NCBI GenBank assembly: GCA_025808375.1
Contig: CP061009.1
Span: 2,108,001-2,172,000 of the forward strand
Source of the DNA: Duncaniella muricolitica
GTDB taxonomy: Bacteria > Bacteroidota > Bacteroidia > Bacteroidales > Muribaculaceae
Direction of reading: 5' to 3'
Length of the DNA stretch: 64,000 nucleotides
Made by a program: the position numbers and the translations under genes. Numbering within the stretch: the first letter of the stretch is position 1; every line of letters starts with the position of its first letter. The notes under the pieces are model-generated. The model saw only the letters and a program-made list of their open reading frames with translations, ran no database searches and was not told the DNA's origin. This document shows, one piece after another, positions 44,128 through 52,247 of this stretch.

Positions 44128-45105
44128 ATGATGAAGAAGACTGATGTTAACACCCTGTCGCCTTACGTCTGGATGCCCGACATGCTTGGCGACGGTTATG
44201 AGATGACATATGTGGCGCACCCCGATGATTACAGCGGACCGGTGCGCAGCACCGTCATACGCAAGATTGCCAAGCCGTCCAATGGGCTGTCGATAGTCTA
44301 TGTGCACGGATTCAGCGACTATTTCTTTCAGAAAGAGATGGCCGATATGTTTGTCGGTCATGGCTATAGCTTTTATGCCGTAGACTTGCGTAAATACGGT
44401 CGTTCGCTTATGCCCGGCCAGCACATGTTTCAGGTAAGAGACCTGCACGAATATTTTGCTGACATAAACGCCTGTATAGAAGTGACACTGGCTGACGGCA
44501 TGGCATCGGTCGTGCTGCTCGGTCACTCCACCGGCGGTCTCACGGCCTCGCTCTATATGTCGGAATCGCCGTCCGATAAGGTGAGAGGTCTGATGCTCAA
44601 CAGCCCGTTTCTTGACTGGAATCTGCCCGGATGGATGAAAAGTTTTGCCATACCCGCTGTCAGCGCGTTGGGTCGGTTAGTGCCCCGTCTGCCGGTAAAA
44701 CAGGCTCCTGACGACGGTTATGCGCGTTCGCTTCTGGCCGACTTTGACGGAGAGTGGACATATCGCCGCGATTGGAAACCCGATGTGCTTCCCGATCCGG
44801 ACGCAGGGTGGGTGAGAGCCATTCACCGGGCTCAGATGCAATTGCGCCACCGCGCAATAAAAGTGCCGGTATTGTTAATGCACTCGGCTGAATCGGTGCG
44901 ACATGGTGATCCGAAGGAGAGATACAATTGTGCTGATGCCATACTCGATGTGTCATCAATATCGCGTTATGGCCGCATGCTCGGACCGGATGTGACCGAA
45001 GTCAGCTTTGCCGGAGGTCTGCATGATCTCGTACTCTCACGTCCGTCTGTGCGCCGTCAGGTCTATGATACGATGCTTGACTGGATGAAAGATAGAATGA
45101 TATAA
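44128..45105 (+). CDS. Alpha/beta hydrolase, lysophospholipase-like
   Basis: 325 residues from ATG 44128. The hydrolase motifs are VYVHGFSDYFFQ (oxyanion), LRKYGRS, GHSTGG (nucleophile Ser) and a C-terminal GGLHDLVLS with the catalytic His. The lid region resembles monoacylglycerol and lysophospholipase hydrolases (MLNSPFLDWN). No signal peptide. The natural substrate is unknown. Single gene, convergent with ligA over a shared terminator. Confidence 0.85.
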   Translation: MMKKTDVNTLSPYVWMPDMLGDGYEMTYVAHPDDYSGPVRSTVIRKIAKPSNGLSIVYVHGFSDYFFQKEMADMFVGHGYSFYAVDLRKYGRSLMPGQHMFQVRDLHEYFADINACIEVTLADGMASVVLLGHSTGGLTASLYMSESPSDKVRGLMLNSPFLDWNLPGWMKSFAIPAVSALGRLVPRLPVKQAPDDGYARSLLADFDGEWTYRRDWKPDVLPDPDAGWVRAIHRAQMQLRHRAIKVPVLLMHSAESVRHGDPKERYNCADAILDVSSISRYGRMLGPDVTEVSFAGGLHDLVLSRPSVRRQVYDTMLDWMKDRMI

Positions 45106-45107
45106 GT

Positions 45108-45153
45108 AAGAAGGATACAAAACGGTATAAAAGTTCCGTTTTGTATCCTTCTT
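45108..45153. terminator. Bidirectional terminator between the hydrolase and ligA
   Basis: AAGAAGGATACAAAACGG and its exact complement form an 18-bp stem around a 10-base loop, with A/T tails on both sides. It serves the two convergent genes. Confidence 0.85.
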
Positions 45154-45172
45154 ATTTATATGTTATGATAAC

Positions 45173-47188
45173 TTATCCTCCTATCATTTCGAGAAATTGC
45201 TGCTCGTTTATGATAGGTATGCCGAGTTTGCTTGCTTTTTCAAGTTTTGACGGTCCCATATTGTCTCCGGCCAGCACATAATCGGTCTTTTTGGATATGG
45301 AACCGACATTTTTACCGCCATTTTTTTCAATTAGGGCCTTGTACTCCTCACGCGAATGGAGGCTGAACACACCGCTTATCACAATGCTTTTCCCGGCCAG
45401 CAGGTCGGTATGGTCCGAGAGGTCTTCCTCAGGAAGTGACATCTGCACCCCTGCGGCGCGCAGACGCTCCACCAGTTTGAGATTGGGCTCATAGGCGAAA
45501 AATTCGATTATTGAGTCGGCTATACGCGGGCCAACATCATCAAGTGCCACAAGCTCTTCGCGGCTCATAGTCATCAGATTGTCGATGCTTCTGACTGCAC
45601 GGGCAATCTTGCGCGAGACTGTCTCGCCTACAAACGGGATTGACAGAGCGTAGAGCACTCGGTCAAAAGGCACGTTCTTTGAAGCCTCCACACCGTCCAC
45701 GATGCGTTGAGCCGTGCGCGGACCGACTCTTTCAAGAGCCTCGAGGGGTGGGGTGGTGAGTGTGTAGAAATCGGCTATATCCTTGACAAGACCTGCATCA
45801 TACAGCAGTGAGCAGTTCTCGTCACCGACACCTTCGATGTCCATCATGTGGCGGCCGACATAGTGTTCAAGCCTGCCTATAATCTGCGGACGGCAACCAT
45901 ATTTGTTGGTGCATATCCACGCGGCTTCGCCCGGCATGCGTGTCAGAGGCTGTTCGCATGAGGGGCATGTCTTCACAAACTCCACCGGTCCGCTTCCGGG
46001 CTCACGCTTGCTTACCTCCACACCTGTGATTTTAGGAATGATTTCGCCGCCTTTTTCTACATAAAGCATGTCATGCTGATGTATATCAAGCGATTTCACG
46101 ATGTCCTCGTTATGAAGCGACGCGCGTTTCACGACTGTGCCCGACAGCAATACCGGCTCGAGATTGGCTACAGGTGTGATGACACCCATGCGTCCCACCT
46201 CAAACGACACCTCGACAAGACGTGTCAGCGCGCGTTCGGCGGCAAACTTATATGCTATGGCCCAGCGTGGTGATTTAGCCGTGTAGCCGAGGTTGAGCTG
46301 CTGACGCAGATTATTGACTTTGAACACAAGCCCGTCCGTAGCCACCGGCAGGTTACGACGCTCCACGTCCCAGCGGTTGATGAAATCGTCGACCTCAGCC
46401 GCGCTGTGGAGCAGTGTCATGACTTCACTGACCTTAAATCCCCATTGGCGCGCCTTGAGCATATTTTCATAATGGTTGTCGGCCGGCAGGGAGTCGGACA
46501 GCAGATAGTAGAAATAGGCATCGAGCCCGCGGCGTGACACTTCGGCCGCACTCAGCATCTTGAGTGTGCCCGAGGCTGCGTTGCGAGGATTGGCAAAGAG
46601 CGGTTCCTCGTTAAAAGCCCTCTCTTCGTTCAGTCGGTCAAACTCTTTCCATGGCATCACTATCTCGCCTCTGATTTCAAACGATTCAGGCCAGTCGCCA
46701 TCGGCAAGCACAAGCGGGATGCTTTTGATGGTCTTGACATTTGATGTCACATCGTCGCCTTTCTCGCCGTCGCCTCGCGTCACGGCTCTTACCAGACGTC
46801 CATGCTCATAGGTGAGCGAGATGCTTGTGCCGTCATACTTCATTTCACCAACAATGGGCACTGACAGGAGTCCGCCCGAATTTCCCAAAGTATCGTTGCA
46901 TCGCTCCACCCACTCGTCGACTTCGGCTGGCGAATAAGTATTTCCGAGCGAGAGCATAGGGCGGGCATGCACTACTTGAGTGAATCCGTTGGTCAGGTCG
47001 GAACCTACGCGCCGGCTTGGCGACAGAGGGTCGTCGAGTTGTGGATTCTCAAGCTCGAGAGCCTCGAGTTCTTTCATGAGCATGTCATATTCGCGGTCGG
47101 AAATTTCCGGGTTATTCTCCACATAGTAGAGACGGTTGTGGCGGTTGAGCTGATCACGCAGCTCCCCGATGCGTTGTTCTGGGGTCAT
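45173..47188 (-). CDS. ligA: NAD-dependent DNA ligase
   Basis: 671 residues, the usual LigA length. Domain Ia is at the start (LRDQLNRHNRLYYVENNPEISDREYDMLMKELEALE). The adenylated lysine is in EMKYDG (about residue 117). The OB domain is central. A four-Cys zinc site sits near 410-435 (CPSCEQPL ... CTNKYGC), then helix-hairpin-helix repeats, with a BRCT domain at about 595-671 (GKSIVISGVFSLHSREEYKALIEKNGGKN). It seals nicks in replication using NAD+. Confidence 0.96.
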   Translation of the reverse strand: MTPEQRIGELRDQLNRHNRLYYVENNPEISDREYDMLMKELEALELENPQLDDPLSPSRRVGSDLTNGFTQVVHARPMLSLGNTYSPAEVDEWVERCNDTLGNSGGLLSVPIVGEMKYDGTSISLTYEHGRLVRAVTRGDGEKGDDVTSNVKTIKSIPLVLADGDWPESFEIRGEIVMPWKEFDRLNEERAFNEEPLFANPRNAASGTLKMLSAAEVSRRGLDAYFYYLLSDSLPADNHYENMLKARQWGFKVSEVMTLLHSAAEVDDFINRWDVERRNLPVATDGLVFKVNNLRQQLNLGYTAKSPRWAIAYKFAAERALTRLVEVSFEVGRMGVITPVANLEPVLLSGTVVKRASLHNEDIVKSLDIHQHDMLYVEKGGEIIPKITGVEVSKREPGSGPVEFVKTCPSCEQPLTRMPGEAAWICTNKYGCRPQIIGRLEHYVGRHMMDIEGVGDENCSLLYDAGLVKDIADFYTLTTPPLEALERVGPRTAQRIVDGVEASKNVPFDRVLYALSIPFVGETVSRKIARAVRSIDNLMTMSREELVALDDVGPRIADSIIEFFAYEPNLKLVERLRAAGVQMSLPEEDLSDHTDLLAGKSIVISGVFSLHSREEYKALIEKNGGKNVGSISKKTDYVLAGDNMGPSKLEKASKLGIPIINEQQFLEMIGG

Positions 47189-47223
47189 TGTGGGGGTAGT
47201 GTTTTGCTAATGGGTGTTAATTC

Positions 47224-47283
47224 AAAAAAAGGACACAAGGACTGATGATGTCTGTCCGGGATATGTCACTTGTGTCCTTTTTT
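47224..47283 (-). terminator. Terminator of the YhcH-glnA pair
   Basis: AAAAAAGGACACAAG and CTTGTGTCCTTTTTT pair perfectly around a loop of about 30 bases, with T/A runs on both ends. It lies 33 bases beyond the glnA stop, between glnA and ligA. Confidence 0.75.
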
Positions 47284-47315
47284 ATGAATCGGGGGTATTA
47301 TTCAGTTTGTGATGC

Positions 47316-48836
47316 TTACCCGCAGTGGAAATACTCCTTGACGAGTGATTTCACTTCTTCGGGATTATCTTTGAGATATTGGGCGAGATTGCGGTCGTCA
47401 TAAGCACGGAGCTTGCTGACGGCTGCGTCAATCATCGAGGGCGAGAATACACCGCGGGCTTCGAAATATTCACGCATCTCTTCGAGCTTGTCGGCCGACT
47501 CCACGCAACAGGTAGGCAGAGTGGTGAGTCGGGCGAGACGTGAGGCATTGTCGGCGGCGTGTATGTTGACGTCGACATATGTATCCTTGGCCACCTCAAG
47601 AGCGTCGTCCATCTCAAAGCCGATGCGAGCGGCCACACACAACGACGCTATCAGTGCATAGACATCGGCCGAGCAGTCGGGCGAACGCATCTCGAAAGTC
47701 TGCTTGCCGTAGGTCTCGATGCCGCAGGGGTCGCCTGGATTGGTCTGAACACACATATCCTTGCCTGAAGTCCAGCCGAGAGGCACGCGCACGAGCACCG
47801 AGCGGTTGCGGTCGCCCCAGCATACGGCTGTCGGAGCCTCCTGATGAGGCACGAGGCGCAGATAAGAGGTGGGGTTGCAGTTGCCGAACGCAGTGATGGC
47901 CGGGGCCATTTTCATGAGTCCGGCGATGGCGCGCTTGGCGTCGTCACTGAGAGTGCGTTCGGCTGTCTGGGTGACATTTTTGCCGTCTTTCATCAGGCGC
48001 ATGTGTATATGGAATCCTGAACCGGCCTTGCCGACAGAGATTTTGGGAGCAAAGGTTACTTCAAGACCGTGTATAGAGGCCAGATTGCGTATCACCCATT
48101 TGGCGAGCATGAGATGGTCGGCCGAGCTGAGTGCCGGTCCCGGGAGAAATTCTATCTCGTTTTGTTCATAGATCATTCCGCCGAGTGTGAAGTTGCCCAC
48201 CTCGGAGTGACCATATTTGATGTGTGCGCCGAGCGAAGCAATGGTGTGCATGGCCTGAACGCGGAAGTCGTTAAACTTGGCAAACGGGGCCGACTCGTGA
48301 TAGCCTTTCTGGTCTGTTGCGGGAAACGAACCGGGGTCCGGGGCTATGACGTAATATTCGAGCTCGCCCATACATTCAAACTCCATGCCGGTCACCTCGG
48401 TAAACTCCTTGCAGGCGCGGGCCAGCACTCCGCGTGAGTCACTATCCATCGGATTGCCGTCCTTGTCAAAGAAGTTACAGAGAAGCGAGAGGGTGGGGAG
48501 CGGAGCGAACGGATCGATGAAAGCTGTCGAGTAGCGCGGTATCACATACAGGTCGCTGCGCGAAGCTTCGATGAAGGGAAAGAGGCTCGAACCGTCCACA
48601 CGCTCGCCGGTCGAGAGTATGGTCTCGAGATATTCGAGTGAGTTGACCACAAAGTTAAGAGTCTTGAGACGGCCGTCGGCTGCGGGATACATAAAGTTGA
48701 CCATCTCGATGTCGTTGTCGCGGATATACTCTATGAGGTCGCTGCGGGTCCAGCCCTGCGGGTCACCGAGGGCGCGTACGAGCGGATTGCGGCTCATGGC
48801 AAAACGACGGTCAGGGGTGTTGCTGTTGGTGTCCAT
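47316..48836 (-). CDS. glnA: Glutamine synthetase, type I-like
   Basis: 506 residues from ATG 48836 (MDTNSNTPDRRFAMSRN). Family signatures are GERVDGSSLFPF near the N terminus, the metal-binding ECMGELEYYV and IYEQNEIEF, KISVGKAGSGFHIHMRL (ATP and glutamate), NPTSYLRLVPHQEAP, GDRNRSVLVRVP and FEMRSPDCSADVY. It makes glutamine from glutamate and ammonia. No adenylylation site motif (NLYDLP-type) is obvious. It lies five bases downstream of a YhcH-family gene. It is not the eukaryotic-like GSIII, which is much longer. Confidence 0.88.
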   Translation of the reverse strand: MDTNSNTPDRRFAMSRNPLVRALGDPQGWTRSDLIEYIRDNDIEMVNFMYPAADGRLKTLNFVVNSLEYLETILSTGERVDGSSLFPFIEASRSDLYVIPRYSTAFIDPFAPLPTLSLLCNFFDKDGNPMDSDSRGVLARACKEFTEVTGMEFECMGELEYYVIAPDPGSFPATDQKGYHESAPFAKFNDFRVQAMHTIASLGAHIKYGHSEVGNFTLGGMIYEQNEIEFLPGPALSSADHLMLAKWVIRNLASIHGLEVTFAPKISVGKAGSGFHIHMRLMKDGKNVTQTAERTLSDDAKRAIAGLMKMAPAITAFGNCNPTSYLRLVPHQEAPTAVCWGDRNRSVLVRVPLGWTSGKDMCVQTNPGDPCGIETYGKQTFEMRSPDCSADVYALIASLCVAARIGFEMDDALEVAKDTYVDVNIHAADNASRLARLTTLPTCCVESADKLEEMREYFEARGVFSPSMIDAAVSKLRAYDDRNLAQYLKDNPEEVKSLVKEYFHCG

Positions 48837-48841
48837 GACTG

Positions 48842-49393
48842 TTAGCCTTTGAAGTATTCGATTTTGCCTACGGCTTTGCGGCTGGGCACGGCGGGGTCGG
48901 AAGCGGCCACTGAGGGCTGGTGCATGTCGCATGGGAAGTAGAGGAAGAAGCGGTCAGGTGATGCAGGCGAGTACGTGATCTCCTCGTCGGTGGTGTAATT
49001 GGTCTTGTCCTTCACGGGATCATAGTCACCGGTGGGGATTACATGACCGGCCACTCCCATAAGCTCTTTGCCTTCAAATGTATACTGAAGGTCGATGAAG
49101 TCCTTATGAGACTCTATCTTGGTGGATTGTGCGTCTTTAGGTGTATATTCGAGAATGTTGACCCACACGCGACCCTCTTCAATCACATGTTTGCCGGCAG
49201 GCAGGGTGGAGAGGTCGGTGTCACGCAGGAAGGTGAAAAGTTTGTCCCACAGCTCCTTGTTGGCTGCATACTGTGTGGCAAATTCCATGGCGTTGACCGA
49301 GGCGTCGGCGTTGGCGTCCCAGCCGTTGGCCCATTCGCGGCTTTCTACCCAGGCCTGTGCCTTGGCAGGTGTGAGTTGTTTTTCGTTTGTCAT
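48842..49393 (-). CDS. YhcH/YjgK/YiaL family cupin protein
   Basis: 183 residues. The family core spans about residues 60-180: GRVWVNILEYTPKDAQSTKIESHKDFIDLQYTFEGKELMG, LYFPCDMHQPSV and a C-terminal KAVGKIEYF. The cupin carries the conserved His and Glu that bind metal. Some relatives act as anomerases or epimerases on N-acylated sugars. The N-terminal 55 residues are helical and not part of the core family. It is five bases upstream of glnA. The leader holds a GGCTC/GAGCC hairpin at about 49422-49436. Confidence 0.82.
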   Translation of the reverse strand: MTNEKQLTPAKAQAWVESREWANGWDANADASVNAMEFATQYAANKELWDKLFTFLRDTDLSTLPAGKHVIEEGRVWVNILEYTPKDAQSTKIESHKDFIDLQYTFEGKELMGVAGHVIPTGDYDPVKDKTNYTTDEEITYSPASPDRFFLYFPCDMHQPSVAASDPAVPSRKAVGKIEYFKG

Positions 49394-49457
49394 GATACCT
49401 TATTAATATATATGTTACATTGGCTCGAAAGGAGCCGTCATTGATGATTTAACAACG

Positions 49458-49465
49458 CAAATGTA
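49458..49465 (-). promoter_or_regulatory. Probable -7 box of the YhcH-glnA pair
   Basis: Minus-strand TACATTTG followed by CG matches TAnnTTTG, 64 bases before the ATG at 49393. No TTG at the expected -33 spacing. Confidence 0.4.
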
Positions 49466-49568
49466 CTCAAATATTCGCAGAAAAAAAATTAATAAATGTT
49501 GACTGTGTGATTAGTTGAAAAATTTGATGCGATTCTGCCTGTTTGTGCAAATATTTTACCCCAAAATA

Positions 49569-49599
49569 TTGCATATGTCGGAGAATGTGTGTAATTTTG
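49569..49599 (+). promoter_or_regulatory. Promoter of the fimbrial operon
   Basis: TTG at 49569-49571, exactly 20 bases, TAATTTTG at 49592-49599. Transcription should begin near 49603, giving a leader of about 355 bases before the DUF3575 start. Confidence 0.65.
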
Positions 49600-49688
49600 C
49601 TCACATAAATAGAATAGTGCTATAACTTGGATTCCGCTATAAGAGTTTCCACCTGACTATATAATTGCCATCTCTCATAAGTAAAATA

Positions 49689-49787
49689 ATGGTCACATAC
49701 AGCTTTATAGCTAACAGATTACAGTTTGCGAATACCGAAAGGGGAGTAGAGAATTTACCCCCCCCAATTCCGCATTTAATCTGCTGA
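49689..49787 (+). CDS. Possible 32-residue upstream ORF in the fimbrial leader
   Basis: An ATG at 49689 opens a 32-codon frame (MVTYSFIANRLQFAN ... PPPIPHLIC) ending in TGA at 49785. It crosses the C8 run at 49758. If the run gained one C, this frame would join the open frame that continues through the DUF3575 gene without a stop; with one C fewer it ends at TAA within about 15 bases. No homology is known to me and it may not be translated. Confidence 0.25.
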   Translation: MVTYSFIANRLQFANTERGVENLPPPIPHLIC

Positions 49788-49957
49788 CCGTTAGGATGTT
49801 AGGTCCTATATCATCAAACATTTGCTCCAATCTCATTCCGCAGGTAAACGTCAGCCCTGTCGGCTCTCATGTATACAATAGTCTGCGGGCACGAAGCCTG
49901 TCAGGCTCAAAGGTCGCCACAGATATTGCGGCTTGTCGAACCAATTATGGAAGTTCT

Positions 49958-50539
49958 ATGAAAATCAAGTGCTTGTTAACGCTGTTTTTATGTCTGCTCA
50001 CATGCCGGGCCGCACATTCCCAGGATGTGGCCGTCAATACTAATCTTCTTGATGATGTTACTCTTACACTTAATGGTGGGGTAGAGGTCAAGACCGCACC
50101 AAAGTGGACTATCGATCTTAGTGGCAATCTTAACGCCTGGACTGTAGATAATCGTCGGTGGAAACACTGGCTTGTGCAGCCTGAGGCCCGTTATTGGTTT
50201 TGCGACGCTTTCTCTGGACACTTTGTCGGCGGGCACCTGCTTGGAGGCCAGTATAACTGGGGCAATCTCAATCTGCCATTCAAATTCCTCGGCACAGATT
50301 TTAGCGAACTGAAAGACTACCGTCACCAGGGTTGGATGGCGGGAGCCGGTGTGGTCTACGGTTACTCCTGGATCATCAACCGTCACTGGAATATTGAGGC
50401 CGTGATAGGACTCGGATGGGTCTACACTCGTTATGATGTTTACGAGTGTGCCGACTGCGGCAAGAAAGTAAAGTCGCGTCAGCCCCACAATTATGTAGGC
50501 CCAACCAAGGTGGCTATTGACTTAGTATACACATTCTGA
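49958..50539 (+). CDS. DUF3575 protein of the fimbrial operon
   Basis: 193 residues. The start at 49958 is chosen because it begins a clear signal peptide (MKIKCLLTLFLCLLTCRAAHSQ). An in-frame ATG at 49796 would add 54 residues ahead of it. The mature part is a small outer-membrane-like barrel: alternating strands with aromatic ends, KWTIDLSGNLNAWTVDNRRWKHWLVQPEARYWFC, GHFVGGHLLGGQY, ending AIDLVYTF. DUF3575 genes open many Bacteroidales fimbrial operons, but their function is unproven. The DUF3868 gene follows 16 bases later. Confidence 0.82.
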   Translation: MKIKCLLTLFLCLLTCRAAHSQDVAVNTNLLDDVTLTLNGGVEVKTAPKWTIDLSGNLNAWTVDNRRWKHWLVQPEARYWFCDAFSGHFVGGHLLGGQYNWGNLNLPFKFLGTDFSELKDYRHQGWMAGAGVVYGYSWIINRHWNIEAVIGLGWVYTRYDVYECADCGKKVKSRQPHNYVGPTKVAIDLVYTF

Positions 50540-50555
50540 CCTCCCGCTTACAGCT

Positions 50556-52031
50556 ATGAAACATAATAATATCACACGTTTGCTTGCCGGTATGCTGCTC
50601 GCTACGGCCACCCAGGCCATGCTTGCCGCCGACGGACATCTTCTTAAAGTGACCGATATAAATATTGATCGTCTTGGCGCGGACGGCAACCGTCTTGCGG
50701 TGGCTGTTACTATTGATCCGCGTTCGGTCGATCCGGGACGCGACCGCGAGGTGGTGTTCACACCTCTTATTATATCGGTAGCCGGCACCGACACTGTAGC
50801 TCTCGACCCGATACGTGTGGCCGGACGCAACCGTTACTTCTCTCATTTGCGCAACAAAGACTTGGCCGCCGGCGTGAAACTCTATCGTGCCGGCTCGGGC
50901 GAACTCATCGACTATCGTCGCGAAGTGACATTCCTGCCCTGGATGGAGCATTGCCGCATAGAGATGGAGGAGCAGATTGGACACTGCTGCGACCCTATAC
51001 TCCCCGCCGGAGATACTCCGCTGGCAGAGATAGATTATACTCAACCACCTTTCACGCCCAATCCTCGCTTTGTCGACCTTACGGGTGATGCGGCTGTGGA
51101 GCGTGTAGCCGAGGGAAGCGCATATATCGACTTTATTGTCAACCGCACGGAGATACGCCCCACCTATCGACGCAACACAGTCGAGCTGGCCAAGATTATC
51201 GAGAGTATAGACCTCGTGAAAAACGACCCTGACGCTGTGATAACACGCGTGACCATCAAGGGTTTCGCTTCGCCCGAAGGCTCTTACACCAACAATGTGC
51301 GTCTCGCTATGGGTCGTACGCAGTCTCTCAAGGAGTATGTGCGCGAGCACTACAATTTTGATCCCGCCATCATGAGCACCGATTATGAGCCTGAGGACTG
51401 GGAGGGACTGCGCCGCCGCATGAGTGACCTCGAGATGTCCAACAAGACCGAAATTCTCGGTATAATCGACTCTGACATGGAGCCCGATCCCAAGAATGCC
51501 GAGATACAGCGTCGCTATCCGCGCGAATATAAGTTCCTGCTCGACAGCATATATCCCGCACTGCGTCATTCCGATTATACTGTCAAATATCGCATAAAGA
51601 CTTATGTTGACATTGACGAACTCAAGCGCATCTTCTCGCAGGACCCCTCCAAACTGCGACCCGTCGACTTTCAGCGCATAGCAGCAACCTATCCCGTAGG
51701 TTCGTCCGACTATGAGAACGTTTATCTCAAAGCATCGGAGATATATCCCCTCGATCCCGAGGCAGCCCTCAATGCCGCCAATATATATATGAAGCGCGGA
51801 GAGCTCGCCAAGGCTACAGACCGACTGCGCTTTGCGGGCGACCGTTCCGAGGCCGTCTATTCGAGGGCCACATTGGCCGCTCTCAACGGCGACCTAAATC
51901 GGGCGCGTGAACTCTTCAGCCTTTCGGCCGCCGAGGGATTCGGTCCGGCCGCCGATGAAGTAAAGCGTGTCGACGAGATACTTCACCGCACCAAGGTGAC
52001 CTATCTGATCACCCCGACTCCGGCACAGTAA
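50556..52031 (+). CDS. DUF3868 / OmpA-like protein of the fimbrial operon
   Basis: 491 residues. A signal peptide ends near AMLAADG. The N-terminal DUF3868 domain covers about 27-170 (LLKVTDINIDRLGADGNRLAVAVTID, then VVFTPLIISVAGTDTVALDPIRVAGRNRYF). A central OmpA-like domain follows at about 190-330 (AYIDFIVNRTEIRPTYRRNTVELAKIIESID, FASPEGSYTNNVRLAMGRTQSLKEYV). The C terminus has TPR-like helices (about 395-480). It is probably an outer-membrane or peptidoglycan-linked scaffold of the fimbrial assembly system. A 216-base gap precedes the major subunit gene. Confidence 0.85.
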   Translation: MKHNNITRLLAGMLLATATQAMLAADGHLLKVTDINIDRLGADGNRLAVAVTIDPRSVDPGRDREVVFTPLIISVAGTDTVALDPIRVAGRNRYFSHLRNKDLAAGVKLYRAGSGELIDYRREVTFLPWMEHCRIEMEEQIGHCCDPILPAGDTPLAEIDYTQPPFTPNPRFVDLTGDAAVERVAEGSAYIDFIVNRTEIRPTYRRNTVELAKIIESIDLVKNDPDAVITRVTIKGFASPEGSYTNNVRLAMGRTQSLKEYVREHYNFDPAIMSTDYEPEDWEGLRRRMSDLEMSNKTEILGIIDSDMEPDPKNAEIQRRYPREYKFLLDSIYPALRHSDYTVKYRIKTYVDIDELKRIFSQDPSKLRPVDFQRIAATYPVGSSDYENVYLKASEIYPLDPEAALNAANIYMKRGELAKATDRLRFAGDRSEAVYSRATLAALNGDLNRARELFSLSAAEGFGPAADEVKRVDEILHRTKVTYLITPTPAQ

Positions 52032-52247
52032 GATTACTCTATTATATATTGAGTGGGCCATGGGCCCGCAATGAAGTGATGCGGTTGACACATGGCCGCA
52101 ACACATCTTATCCTCGCTCCCTCCGATAGCAACGGCTTTTCTACACACCACACATAGCATAAAACACATACATACTATCTTTCAATAATTTAACTAACGA
52201 ATCCAATAAAAATCATTAATTTATAAAACAGTTTTTATAGAAAAGCT

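Larger units (their letters stand above)
49394..49957. other. Divergent regulatory region and fimbrial leader
   Basis: 564 bases between the divergent YhcH-family and DUF3575 starts. It holds a YhcH -7 box at 49458-49465, the fimbrial promoter at 49569-49599, a short upstream ORF at 49689-49787, a C8 run at 49758-49765, and a palindrome AGCCTGTCAGGCT at about 49895-49907. No invertible inverted-repeat promoter or recombinase site was seen. Confidence 0.6.

Noticed and set aside
49796..49957. 54-residue N-terminal extension of the DUF3575 protein from ATG 49796
   Set aside because: It would precede a perfect signal peptide (MKIKCLL...), which must be N-terminal. The downstream ATG is preferred, although the open frame is reported as a finding.
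49394..49957. Invertible promoter controlling the fimbrial operon
   Set aside because: No pair of inverted repeats brackets the promoter and no invertase gene is in the window.
50514..51569. Long open frame (351 codons) antisense to the DUF3868 gene
   Set aside because: It mirrors the codon pattern of the sense gene, has no recognisable domain, and the sense protein is clearly a family member with a signal peptide.
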